Origin: Myxococcales bacterium
Lineage (GTDB): Bacteria > Myxococcota > Myxococcia > Myxococcales > Myxococcaceae
Direction of reading: 5' to 3'
Length of the DNA stretch: 64,000 nt
Assembly: GCA_016191815.1 (NCBI GenBank)
Contig: JACPVI010000002.1
Location: forward strand, 124,001 to 188,000
Below the pieces are notes generated by a model. That model saw nothing but the letters and a program-made list of their open reading frames with translations. It ran no database searches and was not told where the DNA came from. Positions 40,121 through 49,132 of the stretch are shown one piece after another (positions within the stretch are counted from its first letter, which is position 1; each line of letters opens with the position of its first letter). The position numbers and the translations under genes are program-made.

Positions 40121-40196
40121 GCCGGACAGCTCACCTGGAGGTGATGCCTCTCTCACACGGAGGTTGCGCAGGGTCCGATTCCCTGGTCCGGTACCA
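40121..40196 (+). tRNA. tRNA-Val (anticodon CAC), encodes CCA end
   Basis: Acceptor GCCGGAC/GTCCGGT, anticodon stem CCTCT/GGAGG, loop CTCACAC, genomic ACCA. Position 8 is A and the T-loop reads TCCGATT (position 55 C). Confidence 0.82.
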
Positions 40197-40198
40197 GC

Positions 40199-40285
40199 GC
40201 TCGGATGGCGGAAGTCCTGGTAGACGCGCGGGCCCCAGAAGCCCGTGGGCCCATGCCCATGCCGGTTCGACTCCGGCTTCGAGCA
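40199..40285 (+). tRNA. tRNA-Leu (anticodon CAG), C33 variant
   Basis: Acceptor GCTCGGA/TTCGAGC, type II with variable stem TGGGC/GCCCA, T-arm GCCGG/CCGGC. Anticodon stem CGGGC/GCCCG, loop CCCAGAA with C at position 33. Confidence 0.85.
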
Positions 40286-40571
40286 AGGCGCGCTGTTGGG
40301 GCTGGACGGTCCCTCCCGCGGCGGCCAGAGGGCCGCAGAGCGCCACTGAGGGGAGGACGGGGTTCGACTCCTCCGCTCTCGGATTCGGAAGGTGAACTGG
40401 ACAGGGTCCAGGGCCGGCTCGAACCCGGCGCGTGCCAAGAAAGGGCATGGGGCTCAAGACCTCCGCCTTCCGCATGGAGGATGAGCTGGCCGGTGTGGGC
40501 CAGGCTCGGTTGCGTACCCTTTCAGGGTATGGGGTTCGTGCCGTCCGTCCTCCGCTTCCGGATGCGGAGCT
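40286..40571 (+). pseudogene. Tail of array: decayed tRNA sequences and hairpins
   Basis: Contains T-arm relics (ACGGGGTTCGACTCC near 40353; GCCGGCTCGAACCCGGC near 40415) but no complete fold. GGCGCGC at 40287-40293 can pair with GCGTGCC at 40431-40437, as if one tRNA had been interrupted. A Glu-like anticodon arm (GTACC, CTTTCAG, GGTAT) lies near 40515-40531 and a Cys-like one with GCA and C33 near 40470. A 6-bp hairpin (CTCCGC/GCGGAG) ends near 40571. Individual identities are uncertain. Confidence 0.5.
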
Positions 40572-40572
40572 C

Positions 40573-40956
40573 TCAGTCCCAACTCATCGCCACGACGGCG
40601 ATCGCCGCCAGCACAAACCCGGCAATCAGCACCAGCCCGAGAACCCTTGCGACATCGGCGTAGGGCCTTCCCTTGAGCGGCGCCTGTCCGGCGTCGATGC
40701 GCTGGAGCTCGCGGCAGGCGAGCAGGACCCCCGCAGGCACCAGCGGGACCAGCGCGCACAGGGCGCCCAAGCCGACCAGGACGAGCGAGAGAATTGCCCA
40801 CCTCGAAGGGCGCAGCTCCAGCCGGTGGAACCGCGCGCAAGACGGACAGTAGGCCTTCGCGTTGTAGGTGACGAAGCTCCCCTCGTCGGCAAGACCGCCG
40901 CAACGCGAGCAGGCGTGTGGGCTCGCTCCGAGGAAGCTCTGTCCTGCCTCCGCCAT
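40573..40956 (-). CDS. Small membrane protein with zinc-ribbon
   Basis: 127 residues. The N-terminus carries two CxxC pairs (CSRCGG near 16 and CPSCAR near 37) forming a zinc ribbon, followed by two membrane helices (about 52-75 and 103-124). Its location at the end of the tRNA array, in the opposite orientation, is convergent. No family identified; small zinc-ribbon/two-helix proteins are common. Start ATG at 40956 because the ORF upstream (to 41073) reads into a decayed gene fragment. Confidence 0.6.
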   Translation of the reverse strand: MAEAGQSFLGASPHACSRCGGLADEGSFVTYNAKAYCPSCARFHRLELRPSRWAILSLVLVGLGALCALVPLVPAGVLLACRELQRIDAGQAPLKGRPYADVARVLGLVLIAGFVLAAIAVVAMSWD

Positions 40957-41069
40957 CTTCCTACCGGCCAGCTCAGCGGCGTTTGAATTCGGGGCGTACT
41001 GCCGGATTCGGGCTCGCGAAGCTCGTAGGCGCGGCACCCCCAGCCGGGGACGTCTCTCACACCTCCGCG

Positions 41070-41660
41070 CCACCGAAATCCGACCCGAGCGCCTCGCTCT
41101 TCGCCCTCTCCGCCCTCCGCGCCGCGACGTAGAGCCGGAAACTCGTCGAGCGCGTCCACGTCGACGGGCTTGCGGAACACCGCGTCGACCAACCCCAGCG
41201 TGGCGCGGCTCTGCCCGCGCACGTCGCCGCCGGTCACCATCGCCACCAGCGCCTGCGGCGAGCGGCGGCGGATCTCGCGCGCCAGCTCCCAGCCGGAAAT
41301 GTCGGGCATCAGCACGTCGAGCAGGGCCGCGTCGTCGCCCTCCTGCCAGGCGGCGAGCGCCGCGGTGCGGTCGTGGGCCACGCCGGTCTCGTAGCCTTCG
41401 TCGCGCAGCACCTCGGCCATCATCCGCGCGTTCTCCACGTCGTCGTCCACCACCAGCACCCGGTGCGGCCGCTCCCGCCTCTGCACCGGCGCGCGCACCT
41501 CGGGGGCGGCCGCTCGGGCTCGGCCGCCACCACCAGGGGCAGCCGCACCCGGAACGTGGTGCCTTCGGCCAAGCTGTGCACCGAAAGGTCGCCGCCCCAC
41601 CGCTGCACCTGGTTGCGCCCCACCGCGAGCATCAGCGACAGCTGCGGGGTGCGCGAAACC
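41070..41660 (-). pseudogene. Hybrid histidine kinase remnant (HATPase plus receiver), frameshifted
   Basis: On the minus strand a HATPase C-terminal piece (QVQRWGGDLSVHSLAEGTTFRVRLPL) is followed, after a change of frame near 41510-41530, by a receiver domain (HRVLVVDDD, LLDVLMPDISG, FRKPVDVD). The HisKA domain and most of the ATPase are missing. It is joined on one side to an RCC1-repeat fragment. This is a broken hybrid kinase gene in the debris next to the array. Confidence 0.7.
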
Positions 41661-41671
41661 CCCTGGGCGGG

Positions 41672-41930
41672 GGGTGGGTGACCACGCCGACCTGCGGCGC
41701 CCAGTACGAAGCGCCCGGCCTCTCCGACATCGTGCAGGTCACCGTCGGAACCGACCACACCTGCGCGCTGCAGCGGCTGCCCGGCTACAACAGGCGCGCC
41801 ATCAACGACCGGAAGGTGTACTGCTGGGGCAGCAACGCCGTCGGCCAGATCGGCAACGGCCAGTGTGACGGCACCTTCAACGGCGGCGAGCGCACGCTGG
41901 CGCTGCACGCCCGCGACCTCGCGGCTATGG
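41672..41930 (+). pseudogene. RCC1-repeat protein fragment
   Basis: The frame reads VTVGTDHTCALQ and VYCWGSNAVGQIGNG, the repeat signature of RCC1-type beta-propellers, which in myxobacteria usually belong to large surface lipoproteins. Only about one and a half repeats are present and no start or stop fits, so it is a fragment cut at both ends. Confidence 0.65.
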
Positions 41931-42818
41931 CGCTCCGGGGCCGCTGCTCAGGTAGAGCCACGCAGCCAGGCCGCTGGCGACCGCGCAGGCACCGGTCGCC
42001 ACCGCGCTCGCGGTGTAGCTCCCGTTCGCATCAGCGGCGAGTTGCCGCGCCCTGTCCTCGGTGACCGGCACGAAGGGACGCCCGTCGGGCGTCGCCCCGA
42101 GCGCGACCGGCGCCCGTTGCGAGCCGGCGAGGATCGCGAAGGCGATGGCGGTGCCGCCGGCCGCGACCGCAACGCCGCCGGCAACCCAGGTGGCGGGGGT
42201 CGCCCTTCTCTGGCCGGGCGCGGCGCTGACGGCTGACCGTCGAACGGCGGCAGACTCGGTCGGGCCGGTCACCACAACCTCCTGCTTCACCGGGGCGTCC
42301 GCGGGCTGCTTCTTCGCCACCTTTGCCGAGGCTAGGGACTCGAGGCGCTGGCGCACCTTGGCTCCCAGCTCGGGCAACTCGGGCACCACGATCGGCTCGG
42401 CGCCCCCTCGGCCGGTGACGATGTCCTGCTCGCCGACCAAGGCGCCGGTGGCACTCTCTCTGACCTCGACATGGATGGCCGCCGACTTGCGCAGGGCGCC
42501 GATCTCGACCGCCACCACGAGGGGCGTTCCCAGCAGCACCGCGACGTTGAGCGCGCACGCAGGCTCGCCGTCGCACGAGGCGGTGTCCGAGATGCCATGG
42601 CCGCCGAGCCTGGCGTTTGCCTCTCGCGGGCCGAATGCGACGAGCACCCCGGCGGAGGCAAGGCGCCGCGAAAGGGTCTCGGCGATCGCCAGGCCCTCTT
42701 CCGGCGACAGGCCGGTGCGGCGAGTCACGACCACTGCGACACCGGAAGGGCGCGCGGCGGTCGCATCGCCTGTCGCGGCGGCGACCACTATCAGCACTTC
42801 GATCATCGCTGGCGTCAT
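41925..42818 (-). CDS. Conserved exported protein with C-terminal membrane helices
   Basis: About 297 residues with an N-terminal hydrophobic segment, a middle domain (residues about 20-185, with EGLAIAETLSRRLASAGV and ACALNVAVLLGTPLVVAVEIGAL, as in PEGA/TolB-neighbour proteins that sense or bind ligands) and two C-terminal hydrophobic helices. The third gene of the operon with the lipoprotein and kinase: its ATG overlaps the kinase stop as ATGA, so they are co-translated. Family uncertain; the same operon pattern (kinase plus exported partner) recurs in myxobacteria. Confidence 0.6.
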   Translation of the reverse strand: MTPAMIEVLIVVAAATGDATAARPSGVAVVVTRRTGLSPEEGLAIAETLSRRLASAGVLVAFGPREANARLGGHGISDTASCDGEPACALNVAVLLGTPLVVAVEIGALRKSAAIHVEVRESATGALVGEQDIVTGRGGAEPIVVPELPELGAKVRQRLESLASAKVAKKQPADAPVKQEVVVTGPTESAAVRRSAVSAAPGQRRATPATWVAGGVAVAAGGTAIAFAILAGSQRAPVALGATPDGRPFVPVTEDRARQLAADANGSYTASAVATGACAVASGLAAWLYLSSGPGAP

Positions 42819-44451
42819 GGGCCCTCCCGGCTTCGCGCGTACATGCGTTCCCACTCCGCGAGGTCCGCGGCGACTTCCGCGAGATCCCCAGGGGTCGAGG
42901 ACCTCGACACCCTGGCCTTGATGCCGTCGAGCAAGGGCTTGGCCGTGGGATGGACGTTGGCGCCCGCCGCTTTGCGTCCCTGCAGCATGATCATGTCCTT
43001 GTCGACGCGGATAGCGAGGTCTTCGCGCGTCGGCGAATGGCCACCCGCGGGCTTCGTCTTCGAAGCTGACTTGCGAACTGGCGGCGGGTGCCGAGGTTCT
43101 GCGGGCGGCGAGGCGGGAACCGGGGCCTCTGGCGAAGCCTGAGCCGTGCGAACCGTGGCGGCGGGCGGCTCCGCCGGCGCCGGCACCGTCGAGGCGGGCT
43201 CGAGCGGCTGGGGGCCGTGGTGGTAGGCCCACCAGGCGACGGCCGACCCACCCGCGAGGAGCAGCCCGCCCGCGACCGCGCCCGCTGCGATTCGCCTTCG
43301 CCGGGCCACCCGCGCTGGCGCGTCGGCCCGCACCAGCGTCGGTGCCACTTCAGCGCTCTTCCTGACCAGAGTCGCCCCGAGGGCCATCGAATCGGCCAGC
43401 GCGCTCTGGCCGGCCGCCGCCGAGTCGACCGGAAGCAGCGCGCGAGCGCCCGAGGGGCGGCGGTTCAAGTAGGACACCAGGGAATCGAGCGGCGAGGAGC
43501 CGAGACCGCGCGACGGCCGGCGCCCCCCCGCCGCCCCCGGTTCTTCCGGCCCGGCCGCGAGCTGAGTGCGCTCGGAGTGGAGCCGTTCCCGCAGCCGGGC
43601 TACCTCGCGACGCAGTGGCCGGGCCGACTGCGGTCGCTCGCCAGGGTTCTTGCGCATCATCTTCTCGACCAGGGCGTCGAGGTCGCCGACCAGGCCGGGG
43701 GCGAGAGACGAGGCGCGCGGGGCCTGGGCGGTCAGGTGCTTCGTCACCACCTCGAACGGAGTCGCCGCGTTGAAGGGGACCTGGCCGGTGAGCATCTCGA
43801 ACAGCACGCACCCCGCGGAATAGATGTCGGTGGCGGCGCTGACCGGCTGGGCGCGCGCCTGCTCGGGGCCATGTAGTGCGGCGTGCCCACCACCAAGTCG
43901 GAACGCGTCTGCGGCGTGAGCTTGGCGCCCACCGGCGCTTGTTTCGCCAGCCCGAAGTCGAGCAGCTTGACGTACGCGGAGCCGCTGGGCGGCGTGACGA
44001 GGAAGATGTTGCTGGGCTTGAGGTCGCGGTGGATGACGCCCGCCTCGTGCGCGGCGCCGAGCGCGTCGAGCACCTCTTCGAGCGCCGAGAGCGCCGCGAT
44101 GGGGTCGAGTGGCGCGTTCGTCTCGAGCACCTTGTCGAACGGGCTTCCCTCGAGCAGCTCCATCACCAGGTAGTGCCGGCCATCAGGGAGCTGACCGAAG
44201 CCGAAGATGTCGACGATGCCGCGGTGCCGGATGGAGTTCACCACCCGCGCTTCGGAGAGCAGCCGCCGCGCCTCGTCGGGGTTGGCGGCGAGCTCCCACT
44301 GCAGCACCTTGATCGCCACCGACTTGCCGATGACCGGCTGCACGCCCTCGTACACGATGCCCATGCCGCCGGTGCCGAGCGCCGCGAGCACGCGGTAGTC
44401 ACCCAGTTGCTGGCCGACCAGCGGGTCGCTCGCGATCAACTTGGCGTCCAA
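42815..44451 (-). pseudogene. Ser/Thr protein kinase with a frameshift
   Basis: The 5' part (44451 to about 43870) encodes a complete N-lobe and catalytic loop (GTGGMGIVY, VAIKVLQ, HRDLKPSN, DFGLAK, GTPHYMAP). At about 43871 one base is missing in what should be APEQ, and the rest (LFEMLTGQVPF to a membrane helix and Pro-rich tail, down to 42815) continues in another frame. Together it would be about 545 residues. This is either a recent mutation or a sequencing error. It overlaps the downstream gene by ATGA and begins 40 bases after the lipoprotein gene. Confidence 0.8.
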
Positions 44452-44490
44452 GGCACGTCGGATGATACCCCAGCCCCCGTGCCGGGCGGT

Positions 44491-46065
44491 TCAGGGCAGC
44501 AGCTTCGTTATTGCCGATTCGCCCGCAGGGGCCACGCCGCCGCCGCTGGCTCCGCCGGGGCCGGGGAGGAGGACGGTCGACTCGAGCGTGACGCCTGCGT
44601 CGGGGGCGGTCGCCAGCGCGTACGAGGGGCCGCCGGCCCCGCTGCCTCCGCTGCCCCCATTGCCGCCGTTTCCTCCGTTGCCGCCGGCGGCCGAGACGAC
44701 CTGCTGGCCGGTGTCCTGGTAGCGGCAGTCGTTGTTGCTATCGCAGTTGGTGCCGCCACAGCCTCCGGCGCAGTTCATCCTGTGGCAGTAGGCCAGGCCC
44801 GCCGCGCCCGTCGAGCCGCCCGCTCCGGCTCCTCCCGCTCCTCCCGCGGTTCCGTTTCCCCCGGCGCCGGCTTCGAGCACGCTGTGCTCGATGCCGACCG
44901 CGGCCTGGTTGCCGACGACGAGCAGCGCGACCGAGGCCCCACCGCCGCGCCCGGCGCTGCCCAGCGCTCCCCCAAGTCCGCCGCAGCCGCAAGTTCCAGC
45001 GGGCGCGGTCACCGTGCCGCTGTAGTCAGAGCCGTTCCAATCGGTCGTGCAACACCAACCCGAGGAGCAGTAACAGCCCCTGTTGCAGTCACTACGCGAG
45101 ACCGGCCCCTGGCCCGGCCGCCCATTGGCACCTGGCCCTCCCGCGGACGCTCCCGCCGCTCCGTTGGACGGCCAGAAGCCGCCGTCCAAATCGAAGGTAG
45201 CTTGCGCGGTGGCGTCTTCGCCGTCGCCTCCTGGCGCGCCAGCGCCTGCGTCGCCGCAGTCGCTCGTCCCGTTACAGGACTGCGCGCCGACTCCGGAGTC
45301 GCCAGCCGACGCGGTGCCGGCGTGCTCCCCCGCGCCAGCCTTGAGATGGACGTTGAAAAGCCGAAGCGCGCTGTTGTCGCCCCGCACCAGCAGCCCAATG
45401 CGCGAGGTGCCTGGCGTGTCGTTGGGCGCGGCCCCGCCTCCGGGTTCGGTCGTGACGAACAGATTGGCAAACCCGGACGGATGGGTGACCCCGACCACCT
45501 CGACGCCGACGAAGCCGGGCGAAAGAATCCTCGTGCGCTCGCGCATGCCCGTCGAGCAGTCGCGCTCCATCGCAGGCCCGGAGTACTTCCACCCTCCGTT
45601 GATGAAGACCCCGGTCGGCGAGTCGACGATCTGCAGCGCTTCCCGGTACTCGCCCTCCTCCACGTAGATGTTGGCCTTGCCGGCGTCTCTGGCGCGCTCC
45701 AGCGCGGCGCCGATGGTGTCCACCGGGGCGCCCTCGGTACCGTTCCAGGTCGGGTTGCCCCTGCCCGCGCTGACGAAGATGCCGGGGCCGGGTCGTTCGC
45801 CAGCGTCACAAGGCGCGCCCGCGTCGAAGCCCGCGTCGTCGCCGCCGTCGAGTTGCGTCGCCGCGCAGCGGCCGCGCGCGCGCTCGGACTCGCACGCCTC
45901 GCACACGACCTCGACGCAGACCCGCCCCGGCGGACAGCCCCCGTCCTCGCCGCAGGCGAAGAGCGTGTCGGGCTGGAATCGAACGCATTGGCAGCGGGCC
46001 AGCGCCAGCGCCCCGCCGAGCGCCAGCACGCCGAGAGCCCGTTCCCATGGCGTCATCCGCGACAT
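44491..46065 (-). CDS. Gly/Asn-rich lipoprotein with DUF1565-like parallel repeats
   Basis: About 524 residues with an N-terminal signal and a probable lipobox (LALARC). The mature N-terminus has a short Cys-rich segment (CEDGGCPPG-like), then a pectate-lyase-like DUF1565 region (VDTIGAALERARDAGKANIYVEEGEYREALQI) and long Gly/Ala/Asn-rich repeats (GGNGGNGGNGGSGGSG) near the end. It should be a surface or outer-membrane protein. First gene of the operon with the kinase; ATG at 46065 preferred, 46056 possible. Confidence 0.75.
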   Translation of the reverse strand: MSRMTPWERALGVLALGGALALARCQCVRFQPDTLFACGEDGGCPPGRVCVEVVCEACESERARGRCAATQLDGGDDAGFDAGAPCDAGERPGPGIFVSAGRGNPTWNGTEGAPVDTIGAALERARDAGKANIYVEEGEYREALQIVDSPTGVFINGGWKYSGPAMERDCSTGMRERTRILSPGFVGVEVVGVTHPSGFANLFVTTEPGGGAAPNDTPGTSRIGLLVRGDNSALRLFNVHLKAGAGEHAGTASAGDSGVGAQSCNGTSDCGDAGAGAPGGDGEDATAQATFDLDGGFWPSNGAAGASAGGPGANGRPGQGPVSRSDCNRGCYCSSGWCCTTDWNGSDYSGTVTAPAGTCGCGGLGGALGSAGRGGGASVALLVVGNQAAVGIEHSVLEAGAGGNGTAGGAGGAGAGGSTGAAGLAYCHRMNCAGGCGGTNCDSNNDCRYQDTGQQVVSAAGGNGGNGGNGGSGGSGAGGPSYALATAPDAGVTLESTVLLPGPGGASGGGVAPAGESAITKLLP

Positions 46066-46296
46066 CCTACGCAGTAAGCCAAAGGCGTACAGCGAGATCA
46101 TCGCGTCTCGCCGTCGAACCCGATTGCGAGGAAGATCAAACCGCGAAACCTCGGGTCCGGCAACGCAGGTGGCGCAGAGTGGACGTCGGCGGGGATGCCG
46201 TTTGCGCGGCCCAGCCGGTTCAGCGGAGTTTGTGAGGTGAAGGCGCGCGGGAGGAGGAGCTACTGCGCGCGCCGGCCTCCTGCGGCGCCAGCCGCG

Positions 46297-47547
<1,251 letters not shown>

Positions 47548-47593
47548 CGCAGAGCTTTTAACTCCGAATCAAGAACTCTCCTACGATGGCGGC

Positions 47594-48673
47594 ATGCCTA
47601 GGCTCGCCGCCGCGCTGTGCCTGCTCGCCGTGGGATGCTCGCGCTGCGCCAAGGAGCCCGCCTCCCCACCGCGCGACCGTCCGCACAAGGTCGACGCGCA
47701 CACCCACTTCCCGCCCGAGGCCACTGCGCGAGTGATCGCCCTGATGGACCAGTACGGGCTGGACGCGGTGGTGAACCTCTCGGGCGGGACGCCGGGCCGG
47801 GGGCTCGAGGCACAAGTAGCCGCCGCCGAGCGTTACCCCGGGCGCATCTTCGTCTTCGCCAACCTCGACTGGAGGCACACCCTGCTCGGCCCAGGCTACG
47901 GCGAGCGGATGGCCGAGGACCTGATCCGGGCGAAGGCCGCGGGCGCCAAGGGTCTCAAGATCCCCAAGGCGCTCGGGCTCGCCATCCAGGACGCGCAGGG
48001 GGCGCTGCTGCCGGTGGATGACCCGGGGCTGGACCCGGTGTTCGACCGCGCCGCCGAGCTGTCGATGCCGGTGTCCATCCACGTGGGGGATCCGGTGGCC
48101 TTCTGGCTTCCGCCCACTCCGGCGAACGAGCGCTTCGACGAGCTGTCGGTGCACCCGGGCTGGTCGTACTTCGGCGAGTCGGTGCCCACTTGGGACGAGC
48201 TGCTCGGGGCCCTGGAGCGGAGGATCGCCCGCCACCCGAAGACCACCTTCATCTCGGTGCACTTCGGGAACGCGCCGGAGTACCCCGAGCGGGTGAGCGA
48301 GCTGCTCGATCGCTACCCCAACTTGTACGTCGACACCGCGGCGCGGGTACCGGAGATCGGCCGCTACCCGGCGGAGAAGATGCGCGCCCTCTTCGAGAAG
48401 CACCAGGACCGGATCCTCTTCGGCACCGACCTGGGAGTGGGCGTCGAGCCCAGCCAGCTCATGCTCGGCTCCACCGGCGCGACTCCGCCCACCCGCGCGG
48501 ACGCGGACCACTTCTTCCGCGCCACCTGGCGTTACTTCGAGACCGCGGATCGGGCGTTCCCGCACCCCACGCCGATCCAGGGCCGGTGGACGATCGACGG
48601 CATCTCGCTGCCGGGAGATGTTCTGGAAAAAGTGTACGGGGGAAACGCCCAACGGCTGCTCGGGCTGCGCTGA
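47594..48673 (+). CDS. Amidohydrolase family lipoprotein
   Basis: About 359 residues. A lipoprotein signal ends at the lipobox LAVGC; the mature protein is a TIM-barrel metal-dependent hydrolase (amidohydrolase_2 type) with VDAHTHFPPE (metal His pair near 33-35), a central KGLKIPKAL, SIHVGDPVAFW near 158, and a late GTDLGVG near 278 (catalytic Asp). It acts in the periplasm or outer membrane on an unknown substrate. Start ATG at 47594 because the signal peptide begins there. Confidence 0.83.
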   Translation: MPRLAAALCLLAVGCSRCAKEPASPPRDRPHKVDAHTHFPPEATARVIALMDQYGLDAVVNLSGGTPGRGLEAQVAAAERYPGRIFVFANLDWRHTLLGPGYGERMAEDLIRAKAAGAKGLKIPKALGLAIQDAQGALLPVDDPGLDPVFDRAAELSMPVSIHVGDPVAFWLPPTPANERFDELSVHPGWSYFGESVPTWDELLGALERRIARHPKTTFISVHFGNAPEYPERVSELLDRYPNLYVDTAARVPEIGRYPAEKMRALFEKHQDRILFGTDLGVGVEPSQLMLGSTGATPPTRADADHFFRATWRYFETADRAFPHPTPIQGRWTIDGISLPGDVLEKVYGGNAQRLLGLR

Positions 48674-48688
48674 GCTACACTCGCCGCG

Positions 48689-49132
48689 GTGCAACGCGAC
48701 GACACCATTCGCTGGCATCGGCTAACCCCCGAGGAGCGCGTGCGCCTCAAGGAGGCGGCCGGCCGAGTGCTCGGTCGGCATCCTTGGGTGGCGGCGGCCT
48801 GGTTCCACGGCTCGGCCGCGCGCGGGCAGCCGGCGCGCGACATCGACATCGCGCTGGTTGGAAGCCCGCCAAGTTGGTCGGCCGAGGCACGCATCACCCG
48901 CGAGCTGGTGGATGAGAGCGGCCTCTCGGAGATCGAGTTCGACGTGCGGGCGGTGGACGAGTCGGCCAGCCCGGTGTTCCTTGGCAACCTGCTCCGCGAT
49001 GGAGAGCTGATCTACGAAGCGAACCGCGAGCGACGGATCGAGTTCCAAGCCCACGCCATGTCGATGTGGCTCGACTTCAGGCCGGTCTGGGAGCGCCTGC
49101 GCAAAGAAGCCTTCGAGCGGTGGTCTCGATGA
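48689..49132 (+). CDS. mntA: MntA-type nucleotidyltransferase antitoxin
   Basis: 147 residues with the minimal nucleotidyltransferase motif GSAARGQPARDIDIAL near residues 40-55. In the studied HepT/MntA systems this protein AMPylates the toxin's conserved Tyr and so neutralises it. It begins with GTG at 48689, and its stop overlaps the toxin's ATG as ATGA. Confidence 0.85.
   Translation: MQRDDTIRWHRLTPEERVRLKEAAGRVLGRHPWVAAAWFHGSAARGQPARDIDIALVGSPPSWSAEARITRELVDESGLSEIEFDVRAVDESASPVFLGNLLRDGELIYEANRERRIEFQAHAMSMWLDFRPVWERLRKEAFERWSR

Noticed and set aside
40286-40440. tRNA-Sec in the decayed tail
   Set aside because: No TCA anticodon loop and no 8-bp acceptor or extended D-stem are present. 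The stretch is better described as relics.
36560-40475. Minus-strand ORFs across the tRNA array, with repeated GVEP/ESN-type words
   Set aside because: These words are the antisense translation of tRNA T-arms (GGTTCGAxTCC), a known source of false protein predictions. The tRNA folds explain the sequence fully.
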